DNA of 64,000 bases from Pseudomonadota bacterium (GTDB taxonomy: Bacteria; Pseudomonadota; Gammaproteobacteria; Steroidobacterales; Steroidobacteraceae), in contig JAFEDS010000010.1 in the NCBI GenBank assembly GCA_018241505.1, positions 1 through 64,000 on the forward strand, in the 5' to 3' direction. The notes beneath the pieces were generated by a model that was given only the letters and a program-made list of their open reading frames with translations, was not told the origin of the DNA and did not search any database. A program made the position numbers and the translations under genes. The stretch's first letter is position 1, and every line of letters starts with the position of its first letter. Positions 26,964 through 35,389 of the stretch are shown here, in pieces.

Positions 26964-29324
26964 TCAGGCCGCCCGGGCGGTGCCGGCGGCGACGCGAATG
27001 AGTCCGGAGAGGTCCAGGATGAGAGCGACGGAGCCGTCGCCGAGAATCGTGGCGCCGGCGACCCCGTCCACGGGCCCGTAGTTGGCCTCCATGGACTTGA
27101 TCACGACCTGCTGTTGACCGAGCAGCTCATCGACAAACAATCCGATGCGGCGGCCGTCGCCTTCCGCGACCACGATCAGACCCTCGTGCAACGCCGTCGC
27201 GCGCGCCTCGATCCCAAAGAGCTCGTGCAGGCGGACAATGGGCAGGTAGTCGCCGCGGAATGAGAAGACTTCGCCTCGTCCCGACAGCTTGCTGACACTT
27301 TGCGGCTGCAACTGCAGGGACTCGACAATCGAGGTGAGCGGCACAATGTAGGTTTCGCTGCCCACGGACACGGACTGGCCATCGACAATCGCCAGGGTCA
27401 GCGGCAGGGTGATGATGAAGCGCGAGCCTTTGCCGAGCTCGCTGGCGATCTCGATATTACCGCCCAGCTCTTTCACGTTCCGGCGCACGACGTCCATTCC
27501 GACGCCGCGGCCGGAAACGTCCGTCGTCTTTTCCGCCGTCGAAAATCCCGGCAGGAAAATCAGCTCATAGACCTGCTCGTCGGTGAGCACATCGTTCGGG
27601 CCGACGAGGCCACGCGAACGGGCCTTGGCGAGAATACGGGTCTTGTCGAGGCCACCACCGTCGTCGCGAATCTCAACTGCAATGTTTCCACCGCGGTGGC
27701 ATGCGTCGAGGTGCACGATACCCGTGGGGGATTTGCCGTTCTTGACGCGGACATCCGGGGGCTCGATGCCATGGTCCACGCTGTTGCGCACGAGATGCAC
27801 CAGCGGGTCGCCGATTTTCTCGAGGACAGTCTTGTCGAGCTCGGTCTGCTCGCCCGTCATCTTCAATTCAATCTGCTTGCCCAGGCGTTGCGCGAGATCG
27901 CGCACCATCCGCGGAAAGCGGCTGAACGTAAAGCTGATGGGCAACATACGCACCCGCATGACGCTTTCCTGCAGCTCACGCATGTTGCGCTCGAGCTGAT
28001 TCAAGCCCGTGCGGAATTGTTCGGCCACGGAGCCGTCCAACTTGCGGCCGAGCTCGCTCAACATGGCCTGGGTGATGACGAGCTCGCCCACCGTATTAAT
28101 GAGCTCGTCAATCTTTTCAATGCTGACGCGGATGGAGCTGTGTTCGCCGCCCTTCGCATCGCCGGGCTTGCCGGCCGCTGCTGCTGCCGCGCCCGGAGGT
28201 GTTGGTGCAGCGGGACCAGCGGGGCTCGCCGCGGCCGCGGATGCTGCACCGCTCGTCGAGGCGCCGTTAGCCGACGCCGTTGCGGCGGTAGTCTGGGCCG
28301 CGCCACTCGCTGGGACGCTGCCATTCGATGCGGCAGCGCCAATTACCGCGGCGGCCGGATACCCAGCCGCTGGCGCACCGGTGGCCGAAGCCGACGCGGC
28401 CGCCGTACCTGCGGCCGACTGCACGGGCAACGCGCCAGCCTCAACGCGCTGGATACTCAATTCACAATCAACCGCCGCCCACTCAAACGCCGCCTCAACC
28501 TGCTCGCGCCCGCACTCCGACTCCAGCTCGAGCGTCCACTTTAAATAGCAGCGCTCAGCGTCGATCTCCCGCAAGCGCGGGAGCGCATCCACGTTGCAGA
28601 CGACGGTCAGCTTGCCCAACTCCGCGAGCGCGGAAAAAATGGCCAGTGGATCGTTGCCGCGCAGCAGCAACTCGGGCAACGCACGGAACTCAATGAGCCA
28701 GCGACTAACATTGGATACGCCAAGCGCGCCACCGGCGCCCGCAGCCGAACCGCTGCCGCCCGCCGCCGCGCCGCCGCCAACAGCCGAACCGCCGACACCT
28801 GCAGTCGCAGCACCCGCAGCCGCACCCGGGGGCGCGCCGCTCGCAGCAGCACCGCCCGCGCCAGCAGCAGCGGCAGTAGCACCGGCCGCAGCGGCAGGGG
28901 CCCCAGCGGCGGGTGCCGTAGCGCCAGCCGCACCGCCCTGCGCCACAATCATCTCCAGATCAAACTGCAGATCCGCCACCTTCTGCATGTCGATCGGCTC
29001 TTTGCGCTGAACCGCGGTCAACATCGAGCGCATTACGTCCACGGAAACCAGCAGTTGGTCCGAGATTGCGCGCGTAACCTGCATGCGGCCCGAGCGCAAT
29101 TCATCCAACAGCGTTTCCAGTGTATGAGTGAACGAAGCGACTTCCTTGAAGCCGAACATCCCGGCGCCCCCCTTGATGGAGTGCGCCACCCGGAAGATGC
29201 CGTTCACGCGCTCCGGATCGGGGGCACCGACGTCCAGCCCCAGCAGGGCCGCCTCCATGCCATCCAGCGCTTCGAAGCTTTCTTCAAAGAACGAACTGTG
29301 AAATTGTGCGAGATCGAGATCCAT
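26964..29324 (-). CDS. cheA: chemotaxis histidine kinase CheA
   Basis: 786 residues. The P1 Hpt domain (about 1-105) carries phosphoacceptor His48 in FRVAHSIKGGAGMFGF. Two Ala/Gly/Ser-rich linkers (about 133-205 and 300-390) flank a regulatory domain (about 206-300: SRWLIEFRALPELLLRGNDP). The P3 dimerisation helices, the P4 ATPase (VHLVRNSVDHGIE, GDDGGGLD-type DDGGGLD, GRGVGMDVV) and the P5 CheW-like domain (about 640-786) follow. It should autophosphorylate under MCP control and phosphorylate CheY and CheB. The length of the low-complexity linkers is unusual. Confidence 0.96.
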   Translation of the reverse strand: MDLDLAQFHSSFFEESFEALDGMEAALLGLDVGAPDPERVNGIFRVAHSIKGGAGMFGFKEVASFTHTLETLLDELRSGRMQVTRAISDQLLVSVDVMRSMLTAVQRKEPIDMQKVADLQFDLEMIVAQGGAAGATAPAAGAPAAAAGATAAAAGAGGAAASGAPPGAAAGAATAGVGGSAVGGGAAAGGSGSAAGAGGALGVSNVSRWLIEFRALPELLLRGNDPLAIFSALAELGKLTVVCNVDALPRLREIDAERCYLKWTLELESECGREQVEAAFEWAAVDCELSIQRVEAGALPVQSAAGTAAASASATGAPAAGYPAAAVIGAAASNGSVPASGAAQTTAATASANGASTSGAASAAAASPAGPAAPTPPGAAAAAAGKPGDAKGGEHSSIRVSIEKIDELINTVGELVITQAMLSELGRKLDGSVAEQFRTGLNQLERNMRELQESVMRVRMLPISFTFSRFPRMVRDLAQRLGKQIELKMTGEQTELDKTVLEKIGDPLVHLVRNSVDHGIEPPDVRVKNGKSPTGIVHLDACHRGGNIAVEIRDDGGGLDKTRILAKARSRGLVGPNDVLTDEQVYELIFLPGFSTAEKTTDVSGRGVGMDVVRRNVKELGGNIEIASELGKGSRFIITLPLTLAIVDGQSVSVGSETYIVPLTSIVESLQLQPQSVSKLSGRGEVFSFRGDYLPIVRLHELFGIEARATALHEGLIVVAEGDGRRIGLFVDELLGQQQVVIKSMEANYGPVDGVAGATILGDGSVALILDLSGLIRVAAGTARAA

Positions 29325-29338
29325 AGCCGCTGCCAGTG

Positions 29339-29644
29339 TTAGTTTTTGTCGCTACCCAGGCCCAGCGCCGCACCCAATCCCAGGGAGTGCGCCGCCTTCT
29401 TCAATGCTTCGCTGCAACCAAGCCACTCGACGTCCCGGTTTTCGGCCCGCAGGTCGCGAACGAACGCGGCGAGCAACTGCAATCCCGCCGTATCGACGCG
29501 GTCGACCGCGATGCCATCCATCTGCACGGTGCCGCTCTCATCCAGGCGCTCGGCCAGCTCGGTTTGCAAAGAGGTGATGGTGCGAATGGTCGGCGAGGTC
29601 AACACCAGCGCACTGCCGGGGGCGGCTGAAGGTGTTACAGACAT
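29339..29644 (-). CDS. STAS-domain protein (anti-anti-sigma/MlaB-like), first gene of the che operon
   Basis: 101 residues, essentially one STAS domain. The central motif is VDRVDTAGLQLLAAFV; the position usually phosphorylated in SpoIIAA-type antagonists (Ser) is Thr here. STAS proteins often act as switchable binding partners. Fourteen nt separate it from cheA, so it is cotranscribed and likely works with the chemosensory array; the partner is unknown. The start ATG at 29644 is the only good candidate. Confidence 0.85.
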   Translation of the reverse strand: MSVTPSAAPGSALVLTSPTIRTITSLQTELAERLDESGTVQMDGIAVDRVDTAGLQLLAAFVRDLRAENRDVEWLGCSEALKKAAHSLGLGAALGLGSDKN

Positions 29645-29974
29645 GACGGATGCATCACAAATGACTCCGGGACGAATAATTCGAATTCGATAACCAGGCA
29701 GGGATGGGGCCTGGGAGAGTCATTCACCGCAAAAAAGGGGCGGCGGATGCAGCAAGCGCGTCCGTTCAATCCGGTACGAGCGGTACACGGATTCAACTGA
29801 CACGCCACAAGCATATGCAGCTTCAGGACTACGTTACGTGAAACGGACGGCTAAAACGGACGCGGGATTGAGAGCTAGTTCAAATTCTGCGCGTGCCGCG
29901 GAACTGTGTGCAGCGCAGGTAGAAAGGCCGTTTAGGGAGGGTGCGGCGCAAGGTTCGCTGCGCTGCGAGCGATG
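29645..29974 (-). promoter_or_regulatory. 330-bp leader region of the che operon, with an imperfect dyad
   Basis: No credible gene is seen. It lies between the ANTAR gene stop and the STAS gene start on the same strand, so it should contain the che operon promoter, a readthrough leader, or both. An imperfect inverted repeat TTCAATCCGGTAC / GGTACACGGATTCAA occupies 29765-29796. The sequence CGAATTCG (self-complementary) is near 29682. I could not find a convincing sigma-28 or sigma-54 promoter. Confidence 0.4.
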
Positions 29975-30592
29975 TCAGTTTTGGTCGAGTCCCGACTCGA
30001 TCGCGCGCATGGTGCGGCTCAGCTCTTCGCTGCTGGCCACGAGCTCGGTTGCCAGCTCAACAACCTTGCGGCGCTCAGTGCGGGAATAGCGGCGCAAGCG
30101 GGCATAGGCTTCCGCGCGTTGCAGCCGGAATCGTTCCATGAGAATGCCGACAACCGTACTCACGGTCTGGTCGCCTTCAATCGACGAGTGCATGCGCGTG
30201 GTTCTGTCAGTCAGCGTAGCGAGGGCCCGTGCTTGACTGGAAGCTGAGCAGATGGCTACGCCCAAGCCCAGGAAATCAAAAGGCGCGGCGAAATAGCCGC
30301 TGGCACCGGCGCCGATCGCCGCCTTGGCGGCGCGCAGCGACTGATCGCGCGACACGACAATAAATGCATTGTTGGCATCGGTCGCGGGAAAGTTGCCATC
30401 AACGACCAGCACCACCGTGTCCGGCACGTCCGCCTCGCCGGCCAGCGCCACGTTGAAACCCAGCGCTTTCAAACCCCCGATGAGATCGTTCCATGGGCCC
30501 GCCACGGGCACTTCGATGCGAACCGGTGGTAGGGGACGGGGCAGAGATGTCTGCTCTGCAGAAAGTTCAGCCGCTTTCAATTGAGTCGCCAT
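29975..30592 (-). CDS. ANTAR-domain response regulator (NasT/AmiR-like antiterminator)
   Basis: 205 residues. The C-terminal ANTAR three-helix domain is clear (about 140-195: STVVGILMERFRLQRAEAYA and ARLRRYSRTERRKVVELA). ANTAR proteins bind paired RNA hairpins and prevent transcription termination. The N-terminal half looks like a degenerate receiver domain, with VVLVVDGNF at the phosphorylation strand and a short or missing acidic pair. It lies immediately upstream of the che operon on the same strand, so the leader RNA of that operon is a candidate target. No cognate kinase is adjacent. Confidence 0.85.
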   Translation of the reverse strand: MATQLKAAELSAEQTSLPRPLPPVRIEVPVAGPWNDLIGGLKALGFNVALAGEADVPDTVVLVVDGNFPATDANNAFIVVSRDQSLRAAKAAIGAGASGYFAAPFDFLGLGVAICSASSQARALATLTDRTTRMHSSIEGDQTVSTVVGILMERFRLQRAEAYARLRRYSRTERRKVVELATELVASSEELSRTMRAIESGLDQN

Positions 30593-30742
30593 ATGCGCTG
30601 CGCCGCATCATGTACCGCGTGAGGCCCAAGCTTGCTCTTGCAACAATACACAAGCATTGTCCTGCGTGCCATGTTTGTATTCTTTTGCCAAAGCGATTGC
30701 ACCGGATGATGGAGCGCGTTACGTTGTATCCGTGTAGATGCA

Positions 30743-31783
30743 GTGGGATGTGTGCACCTGTCAACAACGAACTATTTTGAATCGGACAAGAGCGCGGCCG
30801 CGAGTGCGGCGCTGGTGGAGCCACTGAAGGGACACGAAGATTTCGCGGCCGCCACAATTGTGGACTTCCGCGCTCAGGTCGCGGCGAAACTGGGCGCACA
30901 GCGTGTTTGGACCGACTCGGACAATGATTTCGAAGTCCGAACGAGCCAGTATGGATTGCCTTCCGGAGCGCTCTGGCACGTCCAGAACCGCGCGCCACTC
31001 TGTCTAGAATGCGGTGATGCAGCACATATCCGCGTGCAGATTCAACGCGCCGGATCCGGCCGCACCACAATTGACTCGCGCGCGCTCAGTGTTTCGGACA
31101 CGAAGTCCTGCATCTCGCCGGCGCAGGCAACACTCGAATATGGAGCCGGCTTCCGCCATGTTGCGTGGCACGTTCGTACGGATGTGCTCGTGCGAAAGCT
31201 CGTAGCACTCACAGGGTTTCCTGTCACGCGCCCATTGGTATTTGAGCCGGTTGTCAATCGGGGAACACCCGAATCCGGCGCGTTCCTGGCCATCCTCAAC
31301 AGCATCCTGGCCAACATCGACTACGTGCAGGCCGCGGCGCCGCTGCTGTTCATTGCGGAGTTGGAGCACGCCTTGATGATCAGCCTGCTGCAAACCTGTC
31401 CGCACTCGCTGACCAGCCTCCTGGAAAGCAGTGTGCCCTGCGCGGGCCCCTGGCAGGTTCGCCAGGTTGAAGAGTACATAGCAACGCACTGGAACGCGCC
31501 GTTCGACATCGAACAGATTGCCGCACTGACCGGCATGAGCGCGCGCAGCATCTATCGCGCCTTCAAACGCACGCGTGGCTACTCGCCGAAGGCGTTCGCG
31601 CGACAGCGGCGGTTGCAACAGGCCCGCCTGCTGCTGGAAGAAGATCCCCGCGACCAAAACGTCACGTCGGTGGCATTTGCCTGCGGCTTCACCGACGCGA
31701 GCCACTTCAGTCGCGAGTTCTCGAAGGCCTATGGAGAGTCGCCCTCGACGATCCTGGCGCGCAATCGCCGCGCGCTACCCTGA
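30743..31783 (+). CDS. AraC-family transcriptional regulator
   Basis: 346 residues from a GTG at 30743; a second GTG at 30752 is equally possible and neither has a strong ribosome site. An AraC-binding-like N-terminal domain (about 30-210) precedes the double helix-turn-helix domain (about 240-340): FDIEQIAALTGMSARSIYRA and TSVAFACGFTDASHFSREF. The family usually senses a small aromatic or aliphatic compound and activates catabolic genes. It converges with the LysE exporter gene, its stop 1 nt away, so its target is not obvious locally. Confidence 0.92.
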   Translation: MGCVHLSTTNYFESDKSAAASAALVEPLKGHEDFAAATIVDFRAQVAAKLGAQRVWTDSDNDFEVRTSQYGLPSGALWHVQNRAPLCLECGDAAHIRVQIQRAGSGRTTIDSRALSVSDTKSCISPAQATLEYGAGFRHVAWHVRTDVLVRKLVALTGFPVTRPLVFEPVVNRGTPESGAFLAILNSILANIDYVQAAAPLLFIAELEHALMISLLQTCPHSLTSLLESSVPCAGPWQVRQVEEYIATHWNAPFDIEQIAALTGMSARSIYRAFKRTRGYSPKAFARQRRLQQARLLLEEDPRDQNVTSVAFACGFTDASHFSREFSKAYGESPSTILARNRRALP

Positions 31784-32398
31784 TCATGTCCACCCAAGGT
31801 TGAGCAGTCCCGCCAGGGTGTAGAGCCCGAAACCCAACAATATCATTCCTGACACCCGGTTGATGGTGGCAAACACCGCCGGAGTCAGGCGGCCGCGCGC
31901 GGCTCCCGCTACTGCCGTCAACATCAACCACCACAGAGCGGACCCAGCAAACACGCCCGCGAGCATTGTGGCAACACCGCTGTAGCCGACAGCAGCCGCG
32001 CCCATCCCGGCGAAGGCGGCCGTAAACGACAGTATGGTCAGCGGATTGGCCAGTGTCAGCAGGAACGTTGAAAAGTAGGCGCCCGTCGCGCTACCTGCCG
32101 ACGGGGTCGGGGCGGCGGACGAGCGGAACGTTTTCACCCCGAGGTACAGCAGGAATGCGCTCCCACCGGCAGTCATCCACACGCGGCCGCTGACGAGCCA
32201 CGCCGAGAGGCTGGTCAGGGCGAATCCGCCCAGCGCTCCGTAGACAGCATCGGCCGTTGCCGCACCCAGCCCGCAAACCAACCCCGCGGCCCGCCCCTCC
32301 ACAATGGAACGGCGGATACACAGGATTCCAATGGGACCGACCGGCGCGGCAATGGACAGGCCGAGCACCAGACTCTTGAACAAAAGATGCACGCTCAT
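31784..32398 (-). CDS. LysE/RhtB-family amino-acid or metabolite exporter
   Basis: 204 residues from the ATG at 32398; a GTG 9 nt upstream is the alternative. It has six predicted membrane helices. The family motif near the first loop is SIAAPVGPIGILCIRRSIVEG (quoted in part: AAPVGPIGILCIRRSI), followed by GLGAATADAVYGALG. Members export lysine, homoserine, threonine or related compounds. Nothing nearby indicates the substrate. The terminator of a possible small RNA on the same strand lies about 50 nt upstream of its start. Confidence 0.93.
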   Translation of the reverse strand: MSVHLLFKSLVLGLSIAAPVGPIGILCIRRSIVEGRAAGLVCGLGAATADAVYGALGGFALTSLSAWLVSGRVWMTAGGSAFLLYLGVKTFRSSAAPTPSAGSATGAYFSTFLLTLANPLTILSFTAAFAGMGAAAVGYSGVATMLAGVFAGSALWWLMLTAVAGAARGRLTPAVFATINRVSGMILLGFGLYTLAGLLNLGWT

Positions 32399-32446
32399 GA
32401 CGCTCACTCATGCTGAATGGGAGCCGGACGACGAGCGGCCAGAAAC

Positions 32447-32478
32447 AAAAAAGCCCCGTCGTACGCGGCGGGGCTTTG
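32447..32478 (-). terminator. strong Rho-independent terminator on the minus strand
   Basis: Read on the minus strand, AAAGCCCCGCCG pairs with CGACGGGGCTTT across a 4-nt loop, with one C-A mismatch beside the loop, and runs into CTTTTTTG. This is a classic intrinsic terminator. On the plus strand the following bases are T-poor. No annotated minus-strand gene ends here, so it must serve an unannotated transcript (see the entry at 32449-32585). Confidence 0.85.
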
Positions 32479-32585
32479 CGGTTTAATGCGTTGTCCTGTT
32501 TACATCAGGTTTGTAACAAGCACGGCCGTCGCCCCTGTTGAAAGGGTTGCTGCTGTTGGGACGTGGCTTGGAACAGGAAGCTCAT
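32449..32585 (-). ncRNA. candidate small RNA or leaderless micro-ORF transcript
   Basis: An orphan terminator is preceded by a promoter-like pair on the minus strand: TTGAGA at 32615-32620 and TACGCT at 32592-32597, spaced 17 nt, placing the start at about 32585. The transcript would be about 137 nt. The first three bases are ATG, opening a 26-codon frame (MSFLFQATSQQQQPFQQGRR and six more) that ends at 32505, before the terminator; with no room for a ribosome site it would be leaderless. A regulatory RNA is the simpler reading. The -10 matches consensus only moderately. Confidence 0.4.
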
Positions 32586-32648
32586 GTGGGAAGCGTAGCG
32601 CAGGATCATGCTAATCTCAACTTTTCGCCCGCCTGCCAAGGAAAGACC

Positions 32649-34571
32649 GTGACAACACGCGCAAAGGTCATTGCTGTCGCATTGAGCATCCTGGCCATCC
32701 ATTCCGCCACCGCGCAGCAGCCCGCTGCCGATCTGCCGAGTGACATCCCCGCCAAACTGAAACCCGCCGAAGAGAGCTTCGATTTCAGCAAGCGGGACGT
32801 CATGATCCCCATGCGGGACGGCGTGAAACTGCACACGGTCATCCTGCTTCCCAAAGGACTGACGCACGCACCGCTCCTGCTCACCCGCACACCGTACGGT
32901 GCCTCCAAGGCGGTCTCCCAGGCAGACAGCTCGCATGTGCAATCCGTGGTTCCGTGGGGTGACGACATAGTCATGATGTCCGGCTACATCCGTGTCTATC
33001 AGGATGTGCGCGGCAAGTACGGCTCCGAAGGCAACTACGTCATGAATCGTCCACTGCGTGGACCACTCAATAGCAGCGCGGTCGATCATTCAACCGATAC
33101 CTACGACACCATCGACTGGCTGGTGAAGAACGTTCCGGAGAGCAATGGCCGCGTCGGCATCATCGGTACCTCCTATGGCGGGTTCCTGGTGCTGATGGCC
33201 CTGATCGATCCGCATCCCGCATTGAAAGCCGCGGTTCCCATCGCACCGATGGTGGATGTCTGGCGCGGCGACGACTGGTTCCACAATGGCGCGTTCCGGC
33301 AGATCTATGCCCTGGATTACACCTATGAACAGACGGCCACGCGCAAATCCGATGAAACCTTGTGGCGCAGCCGGTTCGACGACTATGACACCTTCCTCGA
33401 TGCCGGCTCCGCAGGCGAAATCGGCCGGCGCTCCGGCACGGACCAACTGCCCTTCTGGCAGCGACTGACCCAACACCCCGCCTACGACAATTACTGGCAA
33501 CAACAGGCGCTCGACCGCATTCTCGCCGGGCGCCCGCTCAACGTTCCCATACTGTATGTCCACGGCATGTGGGACCAGGAAGATATCTATGGCGCGCCTG
33601 CGGCCTACGCGGCGACCGAAGCGAAGGATGCGGGGAACGACCGCAACTTTCTCGTCATCGGACCCTGGCGCCATGGTGGCGGCAACGGCGACGGCAGTAC
33701 GCTCGGCCCGCTGCAATTCGGACAGGACACCGGATTGTGGTTCCGCAAGACGGTGCTGCAGCCGTTCCTGGATCAATATCTGCAAGACGACGGCAAACCC
33801 GCGAACCTCCGCCCCGTGTTGGCATTCGAGACCGGGTCCAACACCTGGCGGCCGTATGACCGCTGGCCGCAAAGCTGCGAGTCCGGGTGCGCGGCTCCCC
33901 TGAAGCCGCTATATCTCGCCTCGGGCGGCGCATTGTCCTTCGAGCCCCCGGCGTCGAGCCGGCCGGTGTATGACGAGTATGTATCCGACCCCGCGAAGCC
34001 CGTCCCGTACCGCTTGCGACCCTTGCGGCCGGTGTACTGGCCCGATTCGACCTGGCGCAACTGGCTGGTCGATGACCAGCGCAATCTCTCCGACCGCACC
34101 GATGTGCTCGTATATACAACCCCCGTCCTGACATCCCCGGTGAGGATTGCCGGGCAACCCAAAGTTCACCTCAATGCCTCCACTACGGGTACCGATGCCG
34201 ACTGGGTTGTAAAGCTCATTGACGTCTATCCCGACGAAGTTCCGCACCAGCCGGCGATGGGGGGCTACCAACTGATGGTGGGAGCCGACATCTTCCGGGG
34301 CCGCTACCGCACCAGCCTGGAACACCCCGCGCCAATCGCGGCCGGCAAAGTGCTCGAGTATCAGTTCGCTTTGCCCAATGCCGACCATGTGTTCCTGCCG
34401 GGACACCGGATCATGGTCGAGGTGCAATCATCGTGGTTCCCACTGTACGACCTGAACCCACAGACCTACGTCGACAACATCTTCTTTGCCAAGCCGAGCG
34501 ACTATCGCAAAGCCACGCAACGCGTCTACTCCGGGAGCCACATCGACCTGCCAGTCACCCCTTATCCATAG
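32649..34571 (+). CDS. secreted CocE/NonD-family hydrolase (peptidase S15, alpha-amino-acid ester hydrolase type)
   Basis: 640 residues from the GTG at 32649, with AAGGAAAG 3-4 nt upstream and a signal peptide ending near ATAQ. The S15 alpha/beta-hydrolase domain carries the nucleophile Ser in IGTSYGGFLVLM, then the Asp region MWDQEDIYG and the His in GPWRHGGGNGDG. The C-terminal jelly-roll (X-Pro dipeptidyl-peptidase C-terminal domain, about 400-635) follows. Relatives include alpha-amino-acid ester hydrolases and glutaryl-7-ACA acylases. It probably works in the periplasm on acylated or esterified small peptides or antibiotics; the exact substrate is unknown. Its stop overlaps the convergent MBL gene by 10 nt. 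Confidence 0.92.
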   Translation: MTTRAKVIAVALSILAIHSATAQQPAADLPSDIPAKLKPAEESFDFSKRDVMIPMRDGVKLHTVILLPKGLTHAPLLLTRTPYGASKAVSQADSSHVQSVVPWGDDIVMMSGYIRVYQDVRGKYGSEGNYVMNRPLRGPLNSSAVDHSTDTYDTIDWLVKNVPESNGRVGIIGTSYGGFLVLMALIDPHPALKAAVPIAPMVDVWRGDDWFHNGAFRQIYALDYTYEQTATRKSDETLWRSRFDDYDTFLDAGSAGEIGRRSGTDQLPFWQRLTQHPAYDNYWQQQALDRILAGRPLNVPILYVHGMWDQEDIYGAPAAYAATEAKDAGNDRNFLVIGPWRHGGGNGDGSTLGPLQFGQDTGLWFRKTVLQPFLDQYLQDDGKPANLRPVLAFETGSNTWRPYDRWPQSCESGCAAPLKPLYLASGGALSFEPPASSRPVYDEYVSDPAKPVPYRLRPLRPVYWPDSTWRNWLVDDQRNLSDRTDVLVYTTPVLTSPVRIAGQPKVHLNASTTGTDADWVVKLIDVYPDEVPHQPAMGGYQLMVGADIFRGRYRTSLEHPAPIAAGKVLEYQFALPNADHVFLPGHRIMVEVQSSWFPLYDLNPQTYVDNIFFAKPSDYRKATQRVYSGSHIDLPVTPYP

Positions 34572-35389
34572 AGTCCTGCTTCGCACCGCAGCTCGCCGTC
34601 CGCGACGAGCTTGTCGAGATGCGCCTGCAATGACATGGCTGCCCACTTGTAGAGGGATTTCGACACATCGTCGTATGCATACGGAAGCAGCGATTCAACC
34701 GTGGCACGGGCTCCCACCCGCGCCACCGCCTGACGCACCTTATCCTCACGCCGGAGCCGGTGGTCTATCAGCCGATTCAACTCACCGTACGGATCGCTGA
34801 TCAGGTGGCCATGGCCGGGCGCCAGCAACTCGAGATCGACCTTCAGCAGGTTGCGCAATGAATCCACATAGGCGCGCATGTTGCCATCCGGTGGCCATAT
34901 GACCACCGTGGATCCTTGCATGATGTGGTCACCGGTAAACAGCATCCTGGATGACAAATAGCACAGATGATTGGATGCGTGCCCCGGCGTATGAAGAGCC
35001 CGGATTGACACATCTACAGTCTCTACCACATCACCATCCAACAGAACGCGATCCACGCTCAACTGAAAGTCATGATCCGTGTGCGGCGGCCTCATGGCGG
35101 CCACGGGGGCGCCGCTCAGTTGTTTGAGCTTGGAGGCGCCCGGTGCGTGATCCATGTGAGTGTGAGTGCACAGAATCCAACGAATGGGAGCCGCGGCCGC
35201 ACTGAGAATCGCCTGTATGTGGGACTCATCATCCGGACCCGGGTCAATCACAATCAACTCGCGGGCACCGACGAGATAGGTGTTCGTGCCGGGACCGGTC
35301 ATGAGGCCCGCATTGGGCGCAATGATCCGTGTCACCGCAGCATCGAGTGCCTGCGGCACCCCAGGCACCAGCTCAAATGAGTCCTTCAC
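34562..35389 (-). CDS. MBL-fold metallo-hydrolase (LACTB2/glyoxalase II-like)
   Basis: 275 residues from a GTG that overlaps the TetR gene stop (GTGA). The metal motif HxHxDH is intact in LCTHTHMDHAPGASKL, with later ligands in TPGHASNHLCY, LFTGDHIMQGS and LAPGHGHLI. A C-terminal winged-helix-like extension (about 205-270) is typical of the LACTB2 group. Substrates could be thioesters, lactones or RNA ends. Cotranscribed with the TetR regulator. Confidence 0.92.
   Translation of the reverse strand: MKDSFELVPGVPQALDAAVTRIIAPNAGLMTGPGTNTYLVGARELIVIDPGPDDESHIQAILSAAAAPIRWILCTHTHMDHAPGASKLKQLSGAPVAAMRPPHTDHDFQLSVDRVLLDGDVVETVDVSIRALHTPGHASNHLCYLSSRMLFTGDHIMQGSTVVIWPPDGNMRAYVDSLRNLLKVDLELLAPGHGHLISDPYGELNRLIDHRLRREDKVRQAVARVGARATVESLLPYAYDDVSKSLYKWAAMSLQAHLDKLVADGELRCEAGLYG

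Noticed and set aside
27300-28544. 414-codon frame antisense to cheA
   Set aside because: Shadow of the cheA frame; low-complexity tail mirrors the Ala/Gly linkers.
29645-29974. Sigma-28 or sigma-54 promoter for the che operon
   Set aside because: No convincing TAAAGTTT/GCCGATAA or TGGC/TGCT pair was found on the minus strand.
32505-33089. 195-codon minus-strand frame over the S15 gene start
   Set aside because: Antisense shadow of the hydrolase; only the last 26 codons, after a possible leaderless start, are kept as a low-confidence candidate.
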